Source: Fibrobacter sp.
GTDB lineage: Bacteria; Fibrobacterota; Fibrobacteria; Fibrobacterales; Fibrobacteraceae
Direction of reading: 5' to 3'
Length of the DNA stretch: 59,844 bases
Assembly (NCBI GenBank): GCA_017503015.1
Contig: JAFVTX010000028.1
Location: 1 to 59,844, forward strand
In this document: positions 43,156 to 51,636 of the stretch, one piece after another
How the letters are laid out: each line of letters starts with the position of its first letter
How positions within the stretch are numbered: position 1 is the stretch's first letter
Translations under genes and position numbers: made by a program
The notes under the pieces: model-generated
Databases searched by the model: none
Seen by the model: only the letters and a program-made list of their open reading frames with translations
Told to the model about the DNA's origin: nothing

Positions 43156-43407
43156 ATGAAAAAGGAAGCGGTAGTCTCCGGAGAAACGGCACTCTTTGGC
43201 GCCAAAACCGACGACCAGGAAGTCCGGGAAAAAGTGGGCAAGCTCCTCTTTACGGACCACGGCTGGACCCAGGTCAAGGGTAACGGCAGCGTAATGCTGG
43301 TGGACAAGTACGTGGATCTGCAATCCGACACCAGCGTGGACGCCTACGTGAACACCATCGACAAGGCCATGGCCGAATTCAAGAAGGCCGCGAAGAAAAA
43401 AATGTAA
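43156..43407 (+). CDS. Small protein of unknown function
   Basis: 83 residues with a very good ribosome binding site (GAGGAGGAATT before ATG). The sequence is soluble and charged, with a beta-like middle (KVGKLLFTDHGWTQVKGNGS) and a Lys-rich helical end (AMAEFKKAAKKKM). No family recognised. It is a single gene with its own promoter, and no clear terminator was found. Confidence 0.75.
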   Translation: MKKEAVVSGETALFGAKTDDQEVREKVGKLLFTDHGWTQVKGNGSVMLVDKYVDLQSDTSVDAYVNTIDKAMAEFKKAAKKKM

Positions 43408-43729
43408 TTGAGCGGGCATCACTTTGATACTCGACGCACTCCTCTACGATAGTGAATCACGCTTCTGCACCTTCAAGGGCATCAGATTCATGTGTCCGAA
43501 ATGATTTTAAAAACGACATATACTGATAATGCCATCCCGTACTCTTTTTGAAAAAAAACTAAAATACAATGAATTATGCTGAAAAATATCAACTTTTTTT
43601 TCCGATACCTACTTAAGACAAAACGCCTTCTTCACTATGCGTTTCACGCATACTGGGCATGAAAATTAAGCATTTTGCGCATGCTCCGAAAAAATTTATA
43701 TTATATGCGAAACATTTCGGAGTGGCAAA
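43408..43729. other. Intergenic region upstream of the ABM operon
   Basis: 322 bp. It holds the palindromic operator at 43636-43652, a TATATT box at 43697-43702 and the ribosome binding site GGAGTGG. A 27-codon frame starting at 43576 overlaps the operator and is not called a gene. Confidence 0.6.
43636..43652. promoter_or_regulatory. Palindromic operator, copy 1 (candidate LysR-type site)
   Basis: TATGCGT-TTC-ACGCATA is a perfect 7-bp-arm palindrome and fits the T-N11-A rule for LysR-type regulators. It lies about 80-95 bp before the ABM gene. About 42 of 50 flanking bases match copy 3 at 51521 (TTCACTATGCG...TGGGCAT...AAAATTA). Confidence 0.65.
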
Positions 43730-44131
43730 ATGAAACTCAAGTTTTTAACGTTATTTTCAATCCTTGCGCTCGCTGCGAGCGTGTTTGCGGAGAGTGCCAT
43801 GAACAACATTACGGTAAACCTGCGCTATACGGGTAAGAACGGGGCGGCAAAGAAGTTCGCCGAAGAGATGGTCTCTAGCGGGACGGTGGCGAAAATCCGT
43901 GCCGAGAAGGGCAACATCCGCTATGAATATTTCCAGTCGCTGGACGATCCCGAAACCATCTTGCTGATTGACGCGTGGGAAAGCCAGGCCGCCATCGATG
44001 TGCACCACGCTTCGCCTATGATGAAGACGATTGCGAAACTCCGCGACAAGTACGACTTGAAAATGACTGTCGAACGCTACACGCCCGACAACACCATGCC
44101 CAAGACCGACGAAAAGTTCATCAGGAAGTAG
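43730..44131 (+). CDS. Exported ABM-domain (quinol monooxygenase-like) protein
   Basis: 133 residues with a cleavable signal (KFLTLFSILALAASVFAES). The mature part (NITVNLRYTGKNGAAKKFAE, GNIRYEYFQSLDDPETILLI, DAWESQAAIDVHHASPMM) is a small ABM ferredoxin-like barrel, as in YgiN and antibiotic-biosynthesis monooxygenases that act on quinols. Export is unusual for the family. The next gene starts 4 bp after the stop, so the two are in one operon. Confidence 0.85.
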   Translation: MKLKFLTLFSILALAASVFAESAMNNITVNLRYTGKNGAAKKFAEEMVSSGTVAKIRAEKGNIRYEYFQSLDDPETILLIDAWESQAAIDVHHASPMMKTIAKLRDKYDLKMTVERYTPDNTMPKTDEKFIRK

Positions 44132-44135
44132 CCCT

Positions 44136-44828
44136 ATGAAATCGCCCGCGTTGTTTTCGACATTGCTACTGGCTTTGTTTTTGAGCCTCTTTGCTGCGTG
44201 TTCCGACGACAGCTCGTCCTCGCCGACAGATGCCGGGGAAGCTGTCGAATCCAGCGTCTCGCAAGACGGCAAAAACTCCGCGACTTCGAGTTCTGCAACT
44301 TCAAAGGACGAAACTTCATCCAGTTCCGCGACATCGGCAAATAAATCCCGTGGCAAAACACTCGTGGCTTACTTTTCCAGAACGGGCAACACTAAGCCAC
44401 TGGCCGAATACACTGCGGAATACCTGGACGCAACATTGTTCGAAATCACCGCAAAAATCCCTTACACCGACGAAGACATCGCCTATTATACGGACTGCCG
44501 CGCCGACCGCGAACAGAAAGACGAATCCGCCCGCCCCGAAATCGCGACCGCTGTCGAGAACATGGACGAATACGATACCGTCATCATCGCGCACCCGATA
44601 TGGCACGGGATTGCACCCCGCATCATAAGCACGTTCCTCGAGGGCTACGACTTTTCCGGCAAGACCTTGCTCACCTTCTGCACGTCGGCTTCAAGCCCGC
44701 TGGGCCAAAGCGCCAAACTGCTGCAGGAACTTACGCCCAATTCCACCTGGCTCGAAAGCAAGCGCTTCGCCATCGGCACCAGCCGCGAGGAAATCGAAGA
44801 ATGGCTGGAAGACGTTCTGCACCCGTAA
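44136..44828 (+). CDS. Flavodoxin-domain lipoprotein with Ser-rich linker
   Basis: 230 residues. The lipoprotein signal ends LFAAC; a Ser/Thr-rich linker runs to about residue 70. The flavodoxin domain starts KTLVAYFSRTGNTKPLAEY (FMN phosphate loop) and includes DEYDTVIIAHPIWHGIAPR and GKTLLTFCTSASSP. The domain resembles the flavodoxin_4 family. Being anchored outside the cytoplasm is unusual for a flavodoxin. It follows the ABM gene and precedes the amidohydrolase in the same direction. Confidence 0.87.
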   Translation: MKSPALFSTLLLALFLSLFAACSDDSSSSPTDAGEAVESSVSQDGKNSATSSSATSKDETSSSSATSANKSRGKTLVAYFSRTGNTKPLAEYTAEYLDATLFEITAKIPYTDEDIAYYTDCRADREQKDESARPEIATAVENMDEYDTVIIAHPIWHGIAPRIISTFLEGYDFSGKTLLTFCTSASSPLGQSAKLLQELTPNSTWLESKRFAIGTSREEIEEWLEDVLHP

Positions 44829-44856
44829 CCCATAGTCGACCATCATCGGGATTGCC

Positions 44857-45894
44857 ATGAATTTTAAGAATTACTTAACTGCAAGCGTTGTTTTGACCGC
44901 ATTCCTGGCCGCGGCCGCCTTTGCCGGTGGTGCCATCGACGTTCATTCCCACATGATTCCTGCGGATTATTTGGCCAATTTGCAAAAGCATAACGCTCTG
45001 CTGGACGAAGGTTTTCCGCTCCCCAAGTGGGACGTGAGCGCCCACCTGAAATGGATGGACGAAGCCCAGGTGCAAACCTCTGTTTTGACGCTGGCTGCCC
45101 CGCAGCCCTATTTCGGCGACGCGAACGAAAGTGCCGCCATCATCCGCAAGGTGAACGAGGTCGGTGCATCCCTGAAAAAGCAACACCCTGGCCGGTTCAT
45201 GTACTGCGCGGCACTCCCGCTGCCCGACGTGAAAAAGTCCATCGTCGAAGCGGCTTACGCCCTCGATACGCTCAAGGCCGACTGCATCAAGCTTGCGACC
45301 AACGTAAAGGGTCAGTACCTGGGCGCGCCCGAACTGGACCCCCTGTTTGACTACCTGAACAAAAAGCACTCCGTCGTGATTCTGCACCCGCACAGGCCGG
45401 AGCCCGTCAACAAGGACGTAATGAAGCAGACGCCGCTTGCCATGCAGGAATACCTTTCCGAAACCACCCGAGCCGTCACCAACATGATTTCCAGGAACGT
45501 GCTGGCCCGCTACCCGAACGTGAAGGTGGTGGTGCCCCATTGCGGTGCATACCTCCCGCTCGCCTTGCCCCGCATGAAGTCGCTGATTCCCGTGATGCAG
45601 CAGAACAAGCTCATCGGGAAAATCGACTGGGAAAAGAACCTGGCCTCGCTCTATTACGACCTTGCCGGAGCGCACTCCGCAGAGACCATCCGCATGATGC
45701 TCACCATCACCACGCCCGACCACTTGCTTTACGGCTCCGATTACCCCTACGTGGCGCCCAAGGTGCTTACTGCGAGCATAGAACGGCTCAAGGCCTACCT
45801 GAAAAAAGAGGCTGACCTTGCGCCCTATTACGACATGATTCTTGAAGGCAACGCCCGCGCGCTGTTTGTCGATAAGGCATCCAGCGGGAAATAG
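44857..45894 (+). CDS. Exported amidohydrolase, ACMSD-like metal-dependent hydrolase
   Basis: 345 residues with a signal peptide (NYLTASVVLTAFLAAAAFAGG). Metal and active-site motifs of the amidohydrolase-2 family: DVHSHMIP at the mature N-terminus, VVILHPHRPEP, VVPHCGAYLPLALPRM and LLYGSDYPY. Relatives decarboxylate or hydrolyse aromatic acids such as aminocarboxymuconate semialdehyde. The substrate here is unknown. It is the third gene of the ABM-flavodoxin run and convergent with the LysR gene, 3 bp apart. Confidence 0.87.
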   Translation: MNFKNYLTASVVLTAFLAAAAFAGGAIDVHSHMIPADYLANLQKHNALLDEGFPLPKWDVSAHLKWMDEAQVQTSVLTLAAPQPYFGDANESAAIIRKVNEVGASLKKQHPGRFMYCAALPLPDVKKSIVEAAYALDTLKADCIKLATNVKGQYLGAPELDPLFDYLNKKHSVVILHPHRPEPVNKDVMKQTPLAMQEYLSETTRAVTNMISRNVLARYPNVKVVVPHCGAYLPLALPRMKSLIPVMQQNKLIGKIDWEKNLASLYYDLAGAHSAETIRMMLTITTPDHLLYGSDYPYVAPKVLTASIERLKAYLKKEADLAPYYDMILEGNARALFVDKASSGK

Positions 45895-45897
45895 ATT

Positions 45898-46701
45898 CTA
45901 CGCCAACGTCACCTTGAAAAATTCCACGTTCATTTCGCGGTCGGCGAGCGGCACAATCTTGCGGTCCTTGGGAATTTCGTAATCGAACTGGTGGTCCGAA
46001 ACGAAGGTCAACAGCGATGACTGTTCGATGAGCTTTGAAATGCCCTTCACGCTGTCGTGCTTGATGAAGGTGACATCGGGAATCTTCTTGCGCTTGACCT
46101 GCTCCCAGAACCCTACGTTGCTGCGCTGGATGATGGTTTCGCCCTTGAGTTCCCGGAGCCTGATGGACTTGCGCTTGGCGAGCGGGTGTTTTTTCGGGAG
46201 TGCAATCGAGAGCCGCTCCTGCATATACTTTTCGGCGCGGTATTTCTTTGCGCGTGGGGCCCTGAGCGTGATGCCGATATCCGCCGAGCCCTCGTTCAGC
46301 GCCTTCAGAACGCCCGCCTCGTTGTCGATAATTTCGTAAGTGACCTGCGCACCGGGGTATTTTTCCTGCAGTTCCTGCACCATCCGCATGGCGGGGAGGA
46401 TGGCCACCGACGCGATGGAAAACGTGCGCGTGCCTGCCCCCTGCGGACTCACCTTTTCCATCATCTCGCCTTGCAAATCCATGATGCGCTTCGCGTATTC
46501 GGCAACCGTGCGTCCCTTCTCGTTCAGCTCGATGCGGTTCTTTTTGCGCTCAAAGAGAGGTGCGCCTATTTCGACTTCCAGCTTCTTGAACGCGCGGCTC
46601 ACCGCCGGCTGCGAAGTGTAGAGCTTGTCCGCTACGGTAGAAAGCGTCCCGTATTCCAGGAACCCGGCCAGCAATCGCAAGATGTAAGTCTCGACAAACA
46701 T
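45898..46701 (-). CDS. LysR-type transcription regulator
   Basis: 267 residues, slightly short for the family (about 290-310). The N-terminal winged helix is YGTLSTVADKLYTSQPAVSR followed by AFKKLEVEIGAPLFERKKN; the effector-binding domain follows. It probably controls the ABM operon and the flavodoxin gene at 51637. A matching palindrome lies 36 bp before its own start, consistent with autoregulation. CCCCAAAAGGGG just before the ATG can form a small hairpin. Confidence 0.92.
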   Translation of the reverse strand: MFVETYILRLLAGFLEYGTLSTVADKLYTSQPAVSRAFKKLEVEIGAPLFERKKNRIELNEKGRTVAEYAKRIMDLQGEMMEKVSPQGAGTRTFSIASVAILPAMRMVQELQEKYPGAQVTYEIIDNEAGVLKALNEGSADIGITLRAPRAKKYRAEKYMQERLSIALPKKHPLAKRKSIRLRELKGETIIQRSNVGFWEQVKRKKIPDVTFIKHDSVKGISKLIEQSSLLTFVSDHQFDYEIPKDRKIVPLADREMNVEFFKVTLA

Positions 46702-46736
46702 AAAAAGCCCCTTTTGGGGAGAATATAATAATTCTG

Positions 46737-46755
46737 CTATGCGTCAAGCGAATAG
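46737..46755. promoter_or_regulatory. Palindromic operator, copy 2 (upstream of the LysR gene)
   Basis: CTATGCG-TCAAG-CGAATAG followed by TGGG has the same arm length and spacing as the sites at 43636 and 51521, with one arm mismatch. Confidence 0.5.
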
Positions 46756-46766
46756 TGGGGCTATTT

Positions 46767-47705
46767 TCACCAGTTTTCGTAGCGGTGTCCCGTATCGAGG
46801 GCGGCGATTTGCTTCATTTCGTCGTCTGTCAACTCGAAATCGAAAATCGAGATGTTCTCTGCGATGTGGTCGGGGTTCTTGGAGCCCGGAATGGCAATGT
46901 AGCCCGATTGCACATGCCAGCGCAACACCACCTGTGCGGCCGATTTCCCGTGAGCCTTCGCTATCATTGCGACAACTTTGTTCCCCAAGACGTCTTCGGT
47001 GTGGCCGCGCCCGCCCAGCGGGTAATAAGATTCCACCACAGCGCCGTAGCGCTTTGCGTATTCCTTGAATTCCGTGTTCTGGTAAAACACATGGTTTTCG
47101 TTTTGCACCACGGCAGGCTTGATTTCGAAATCGGCAAAAAAGCGCTTCGCCGTCTTTTCGGTGTAGTAGTTCGAAATGCCGATGGAACGAATTTTCTTCG
47201 CCTTCACCGCACGTTCCATAGCCTTGTAAACCGCCTTGTCCTCGGCGTCGCTCCCGTGCTGGTGCAACAGCATCAAATCAATATATTCGAGCCCCAGTTT
47301 TTCAAGAGAGTCGTCGATGTCTTCGTCCAGGGAACTGCTCCACGGCACAAGTTTCGACGTCACGAACAAATCTTCGCGCTTCACGAGCCCATCGTCAATC
47401 GCCCGGCGGATTCCCCTACCCACGGCTTCTTCGTTGTCGTAGTATTTCGCCGTATCAATCAATCGATACCCGTTCTTGATGGCGACATAGACTGCGTCTT
47501 CAGCCACCTTGCCGCGCAAAGTCCAAGTGCCAAGCCCGAGAACCGGCATATCGAAACCCGAATTCAACTTGACCGTTGGGGCCGCCCCTTTGCTGTTCTG
47601 CACGCTTGAATCTCCTTTGTTCGAAACCTTCGGCACCGCCTGCGACGCCGCATCGCTCGAACACGCCATGAACAGGAAAACGAACAAGAAACTGAACCAC
47701 CTCAT
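46767..47705 (-). CDS. Aldo/keto reductase lipoprotein
   Basis: 312 residues. A lipoprotein signal (FSFLFVFLFMAC) and Ser-rich spacer precede a complete aldo/keto reductase. Catalytic tetrad: Asp and Tyr in LIDTAKYYDNEEAVG, Lys in FVTSKLVPW, His in LLHQHGS. GISNYY and the NADPH-binding end AIPGSKNPDHIAEN are present. Lipoprotein export of an NADPH enzyme is odd. It lies upstream of the LysR gene on the same strand. Confidence 0.88.
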   Translation of the reverse strand: MRWFSFLFVFLFMACSSDAASQAVPKVSNKGDSSVQNSKGAAPTVKLNSGFDMPVLGLGTWTLRGKVAEDAVYVAIKNGYRLIDTAKYYDNEEAVGRGIRRAIDDGLVKREDLFVTSKLVPWSSSLDEDIDDSLEKLGLEYIDLMLLHQHGSDAEDKAVYKAMERAVKAKKIRSIGISNYYTEKTAKRFFADFEIKPAVVQNENHVFYQNTEFKEYAKRYGAVVESYYPLGGRGHTEDVLGNKVVAMIAKAHGKSAAQVVLRWHVQSGYIAIPGSKNPDHIAENISIFDFELTDDEMKQIAALDTGHRYENW

Positions 47706-47778
47706 GTCCTAAAAATAACCAAATCCCGCCATAAATCAAAATACTTATTTCGCATAAAAGATATGCTTTGAAGGCATA

Positions 47779-47850
47779 GGCGGGGGAAGCTTCCCCCTCG
47801 CTCACCTTCGTTGGCTCAGGGACCAAGCCGGGGAACGCCCATAAGACATT
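47779..47850 (-). repeat. Partial copy of the GC-rich dispersed element plus GGGGAACGCCCA
   Basis: GCGGGGGAAGCTTCCCCCTC resembles one end of the elements at 8952 and 58742. The spacer then contains GCTCAGGGACC and ends with GGGGAACGCCCA at 47830-47841, repeated at 48713-48724 on the other side of the HEPN-MNT pair. Confidence 0.5.
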
Positions 47851-47974
47851 GGTTACGGTGGTAATTTTTTCTCTGTAGATTCGCAAACATTACTGAAATC
47901 AGTCCTAAGTCACACTAGTCTTGTTGCACAAACGGACAGAAAAATGTATATTGGAAATGTAATAGGGGAAAGCT

Positions 47975-48253
47975 ATGGTGTTCGCCGAAAACATATTACG
48001 GATATTCCGTGAAAACAAACTTCTTGCGAAGTATCGCCTGAAGGATGTCTTTGTTTTCGGTTCGTCTGTTCGAACAGCAACTCCCAACGACATCGACCTG
48101 CTAGTCCGTGATTTCCAGGACTACAATGACCTGCTGTCCTTGCGAAAGGAACTTTCCGAAAAAACTGGCAAGTCCGTGGATGTCGTCATAGAGAAGTTCG
48201 CAAACCCCATTATCCTGTATCGAGCAAGCAAGGAGTCCATCCGTGTCGAATGA
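47975..48253 (+). CDS. MNT-type minimal nucleotidyltransferase antitoxin
   Basis: 92 residues. The nucleotidyltransferase core is VFVFGSSVRTATPNDIDLLV (GSS and DID). In HEPN-MNT systems this partner adds nucleotides to, and so silences, the HEPN toxin. GGGGAAA precedes the ATG. Its last codons overlap the HEPN start by 11 bp, showing tight coupling. Confidence 0.88.
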   Translation: MVFAENILRIFRENKLLAKYRLKDVFVFGSSVRTATPNDIDLLVRDFQDYNDLLSLRKELSEKTGKSVDVVIEKFANPIILYRASKESIRVE

Positions 48254-48683
48254 CCCCAAGAACGACCTTTTCCACTTATTGGGAATGCTCGAATCCCTGT
48301 TGAAAATTCAAAAATATACACGGGATATTCATTCCACTGAAGAACTTCTTGAGAAAGAAGATCAGATGGTATTCAATGCGTGTCTGACCTTGCTAGCAAA
48401 CATAGGCGAATCCATCAACAAGCTCTCGGACGATGCCAAAGCGGGAATCGCAAGCGAAAACATTCAGGCAATTCGCGGTATGCGCAACAGGATTGTTCAC
48501 GATTATGCAGGACTCGACTCGTTTGTTGTTTACAACACTATAAAGAACGATCTTGATCCGCTAAAGGAAACCTTTATCAAAATCATTCGGGAAGGTCTAG
48601 CAAACAAGTCCTTTGACGAAGGTGAATTTGAAGCAGCGAAAAGCGCCGGTTTTTACAAGTTCATTGATTTCAGTGTAATTTAA
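48243..48683 (+). CDS. HEPN-domain toxin (DUF86-like ribonuclease)
   Basis: 146 residues starting at GTG inside the MNT gene. The catalytic RX4HXY motif is intact in GMRNRIVHDYAG, and the surrounding helices (LANIGESINKLSDD) are typical. HEPN toxins of this type cleave RNA. The pair lies between two 12-bp direct repeats and is the only non-redox cassette in this part of the island. Confidence 0.9.
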   Translation: MSNDPKNDLFHLLGMLESLLKIQKYTRDIHSTEELLEKEDQMVFNACLTLLANIGESINKLSDDAKAGIASENIQAIRGMRNRIVHDYAGLDSFVVYNTIKNDLDPLKETFIKIIREGLANKSFDEGEFEAAKSAGFYKFIDFSVI

Positions 48684-48712
48684 GAGCTGTCGTACCGACC
48701 TGGCCCTTGACT

Positions 48713-48724
48713 GGGGAACGCCCA
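48713..48724. repeat. GGGGAACGCCCA direct repeat, right copy
   Basis: Identical to 47830-47841. The two copies flank the HEPN-MNT pair with 871 bp between them, followed by AGCTTTTT here. Confidence 0.55.
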
Positions 48725-48729
48725 GCTTT

Positions 48730-49305
48730 TTACTCCCTGTTCGCGAATGCCTTGATGCCGCCTTCCATGAGGGTTGCGGCGAGGTCAATCATTTGCCGGA
48801 ACGGGATTTTGCGGCCGTCTTGCACCCACTGGCGGTAGAGCGCGAGCGTGGTGTTGTTGAATGCCCGTATGATATTCTGGATGCAGACTTGCTTGGTGTG
48901 GAGTCGCATCGTTTTGGAATGGGTGTGGGCCATGACCCGGCGCTGCATGGGTTCGCGCACGTAGTCCAGACGGCTGTCGCAGGTGATTTTCTTGAAGAAC
49001 TCGTCCTGCGATTCCATGAACTCGAAAAAAGAGCGCACGATTTCTTTCTGGTTGTCGAGGTAGTTGTAGTCCTTCACGAGCTCAATATAGCGCTCCATGT
49101 AGCCCGCCTGGATTTCGCGGAGCACGTCGTCGGTGCTTTCGTAGTGCAGGTAGAACGTGTTGCGGTTGATCATGGCGCGGTCGGCGAGCGCCTTGACGGT
49201 AATCTTTTCGTAGGGCATTTCGCAGACCATCTGCTTGAACGCCGTGTAGATGGATTCCTTGGTGCGCCTGATGCGCAAGTCTTCTTTGTGGGCGGCTGGT
49301 TTCAT
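48730..49305 (-). CDS. TetR-family transcription regulator
   Basis: About 191 residues from ATG 49305 (MKPAAHKEDLRIRRTKESI), chosen because TetR proteins start shortly before this motif. The DNA-binding part continues with FKQMVCEMPYEKITVKALAD, then MINRNTFYLHY. The C-terminal effector domain is diverged. It is divergent from the acetyltransferase gene and probably controls that operon. Confidence 0.88.
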   Translation of the reverse strand: MKPAAHKEDLRIRRTKESIYTAFKQMVCEMPYEKITVKALADRAMINRNTFYLHYESTDDVLREIQAGYMERYIELVKDYNYLDNQKEIVRSFFEFMESQDEFFKKITCDSRLDYVREPMQRRVMAHTHSKTMRLHTKQVCIQNIIRAFNNTTLALYRQWVQDGRKIPFRQMIDLAATLMEGGIKAFANRE

Positions 49306-49448
49306 GCCGTTAAATATACAAAATAATTTGCACTTTTTAAACATCTGTCGCTTATTTTGCACTAGCCCATAACTTGCCATTTGAATTCGGGTCAAAACAA
49401 CCTATAATTCATGTGTAAACAACAAAAATGCGCAAACAAGGAGCACTT

Positions 49449-49997
49449 ATGGACTGCAAAGAAGAAATCGTTGATTCCCGAATCCCGGACCCCGAGGCCT
49501 TTGAAATCGGCTCGAAGAACGCCAAGATCCTGTTCAAGCTGAACCACACCATGCCCATGACCGAGGAATACGGCAAGGTGGTCAAGGAACTGTTCGGCGA
49601 CAATATCGGCGAAGGGACGATGCTCACGGCTCCGCTTCAGGGTGTGTGCTTTGAGCGCGTGAAAATCGGGAAGAACGTGTATATCGGCAGCAACTTGCTC
49701 CTGATGGCCCGCGGCGGCATCACCATCGAGGACGGTGCTTGGATTGCGGCCAATGTGCAGTTGCTTTCGAACAACCACGACCTTTACGATCGTGCGGTTT
49801 TGCAGTGCAAGCCCGTGCTTATCAAGGAAGACGCGTGGCTTGGTGCGGGTGTTTCCGTGTTGCCCGGCGTGTGCATCGGTAAGCATGCCGTGGTGGGCGC
49901 GGGTTCCGTGGTCACGAAGGACATTCCCGACTACGCCGTTGCCGTGGGCAGCCCGGCCAAGGTGGTGCGCATGCTCAATCCGGAAAAATTCGCATAA
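49449..49997 (+). CDS. Maltose O-acetyltransferase-like hexapeptide acetyltransferase
   Basis: About 182 residues from ATG 49449 (AAGGAG six bases upstream). The left-handed beta-helix is visible as repeats (VKIGKNVYIGSNLLLMARGG, ITIEDGAWIAANVQL, VCIGKHAVVGAGSVVTKDIP). The catalytic His is in LSNNHDLYDR and the end AVGSPAKVVR is typical. Acceptor unknown. It is the first gene of a four-gene run with the NTF2-like lipoprotein, aldo/keto reductase and flavodoxin. Confidence 0.88.
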   Translation: MDCKEEIVDSRIPDPEAFEIGSKNAKILFKLNHTMPMTEEYGKVVKELFGDNIGEGTMLTAPLQGVCFERVKIGKNVYIGSNLLLMARGGITIEDGAWIAANVQLLSNNHDLYDRAVLQCKPVLIKEDAWLGAGVSVLPGVCIGKHAVVGAGSVVTKDIPDYAVAVGSPAKVVRMLNPEKFA

Positions 49998-50026
49998 CCG
50001 CGGCACTTGCCACAAGGAGAACCAAA

Positions 50027-50545
50027 ATGAAAAAACTCGTTACACTTTTAACTGTCGCTGCGGCCCTTTTGTTTTCTGCTTGCGACTGCAACAAGGAGGC
50101 ACAAATGAAAATGGAAGAACTTATGGAAAAGCAGGCGTTGAAGGAACTGGTGGACACCTTCTCGAATCTGGCCGACATGCGTGACACCAAGACCCAGAGC
50201 ATGCTTTTTACCGAAGATGCCACCATGACTTCCATCGTGGGCGGAAAAGCCTCTACGCTCAAGGGGCGTGACGAAATCGAGAAAGCCTGCGCCAAGTTCC
50301 TCTCGTTGTTCGATACGGTTTACCATTCCAACGGCCAGCAGGTAGTGACCATCGACGGTGACCGCGCCAAGGGAGTGTCTTATTGCACCGTGATGCTCAT
50401 CGGGAAAAACGCGGAGGGCGTGCGCACGCAAAATTTACAGGGCGTTCGTTATGAGGACGAATACCAAAAGATTGACGGCAAGTGGTATATCGCAAAACGC
50501 ACTTCCCATTTTGAATGGTCCGATGTGCGCCCGGCGGGAAATTAA
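50027..50545 (+). CDS. SnoaL/NTF2-like lipoprotein
   Basis: 172 residues. The lipoprotein signal ends LLFSAC, and a short helical spacer follows. The domain (ELVDTFSNLADMRDTKTQSM, LFTEDATM, GRDEIEKACAKFL, EDEYQKIDGKWYIAKRTSHF) is a cone-shaped NTF2/SnoaL-like fold. Relatives act as small-molecule isomerases or binding proteins. Its ribosome binding site AAGGAGAACCAAA is identical to that of the next gene. Confidence 0.82.
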   Translation: MKKLVTLLTVAAALLFSACDCNKEAQMKMEELMEKQALKELVDTFSNLADMRDTKTQSMLFTEDATMTSIVGGKASTLKGRDEIEKACAKFLSLFDTVYHSNGQQVVTIDGDRAKGVSYCTVMLIGKNAEGVRTQNLQGVRYEDEYQKIDGKWYIAKRTSHFEWSDVRPAGN

Positions 50546-50559
50546 TAAGGAGAACCAAA

Positions 50560-51492
50560 ATGAACAAGACTGTTGCTATGATGCTTTCGACGGCGGTGCT
50601 CGCTGCTGCGGCGGGGACTGCCACCCCGAAGGTGAAACCAGTCACCATCCCGTTGAACGACGGGCGTGCCATTCCGCAGTTCGGGCTCGGCACTTACAAT
50701 TCTTCGCTGGCCGAGGCGAAGGACGCCCTGGCGGTGGCGCTCAAGCTCGGCTACAGGCACGTGGATACGGCTCACGCCTACCGCAACGAGCGTGGCGTCG
50801 GCGCTGCCGTGAAGGAGTCGGGAATTCCCCGCGAAGAAATCTGGATTACCTCCAAGCTCTGGCCCACGGATTACGATCACGGCAATGCGGCTGAATCTAT
50901 CGACAAGATGCTGGAGCGTCTGGGCGTGGACTACATCGACCTGGTTTACCTGCACCAGCCTGTGGGCGACTACATGGCGGGCTGGCGCGGCCTCGAAGAG
51001 GCGGTGAAGCAGGGCAAGATCAAGTCCATCGGGATTTCGAACTTCGACATGGACGAGCGTGCATTCGACGAAATCATCGCGAAGGCGAAAATCAGGCCCG
51101 CCATCGTGCAGATTGAACTGCACCCGTATGCGCAGCGCAAGGCCTTCCGCGAAAAGTGCAAAAAGCTCGGCATCGCGGTGGAAGGCTGGTTCCCGCTGGG
51201 CGGCACCGGCGGCAACGCGACCCTCTTTGGCGACAAGACCATCAAGGAACTGGCGGCAAAATACAAGAAGTCGCCCGCGCAGATTATCCTCCGCTGGCAC
51301 GTGCAGGAAGGCTTTTCCACGATTCCCGGCGCCCGCAACCCGGATTACATCAAGGAAAACATCGAGGTCTATAACTTCAAGCTTTCCGAAGACGACATGA
51401 AAAGGATTCGCGGCCTCGACAAGGAAAAGCGCTTCTTTACCTCGACCCTTGCCGAAATCCAGCATTTCAAGGACTGGAACCCCGGCGACTAA
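50560..51492 (+). CDS. Exported aldo/keto reductase
   Basis: About 310 residues from ATG 50560, behind AAGGAGAACCAAA. An N-terminal hydrophobic stretch (KTVAMMLSTAVLAAAAGTA) looks like a signal peptide. The enzyme core is complete: Asp/Tyr in HVDTAHAYRNERGVG, Lys in WITSKLWP, His in VYLHQPVGD, plus GISNFD and TIPGARNPDYIKEN for NADPH. It is similar in layout to the reductase at 46767. Substrate unknown. Confidence 0.88.
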   Translation: MNKTVAMMLSTAVLAAAAGTATPKVKPVTIPLNDGRAIPQFGLGTYNSSLAEAKDALAVALKLGYRHVDTAHAYRNERGVGAAVKESGIPREEIWITSKLWPTDYDHGNAAESIDKMLERLGVDYIDLVYLHQPVGDYMAGWRGLEEAVKQGKIKSIGISNFDMDERAFDEIIAKAKIRPAIVQIELHPYAQRKAFREKCKKLGIAVEGWFPLGGTGGNATLFGDKTIKELAAKYKKSPAQIILRWHVQEGFSTIPGARNPDYIKENIEVYNFKLSEDDMKRIRGLDKEKRFFTSTLAEIQHFKDWNPGD

Positions 51493-51520
51493 GGGCCGTC
51501 ATTGCCGCCGACCGTTTGTT

Positions 51521-51543
51521 CACTATGCGCTACACGCATAGTG
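51521..51543. promoter_or_regulatory. Palindromic operator, copy 3 (upstream of the second flavodoxin)
   Basis: CACTATGCG-CTACA-CGCATAGTG is a perfect 9-bp-arm palindrome with conserved flanks (TGGGCAT, AAAATTA, GCATT) shared with copy 1 at 43636. A TATATT box follows at 51585-51590. Confidence 0.7.
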
Positions 51544-51636
51544 GGCATAAAAATTACGCATTACGCGGCCGTCCTGAAATTATTTATATTAAAGGCAACC
51601 GGTTCAAAAGAATTTTTAACGAAAAAGGCGGATCCC

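Noticed and set aside
43576-43662. 27-codon ORF overlapping the palindrome upstream of the ABM gene
   Set aside because: There is no convincing ribosome binding site, and the matching site at 51521 does not keep the frame open, so the conservation is at DNA level.
47725-47770. A further LysR-type palindrome upstream of the aldo/keto reductase at 46767
   Set aside because: GCATA-AAAGA-TATGC is present, but the arms are in the opposite orientation to the three matching sites and the flanks are not shared.
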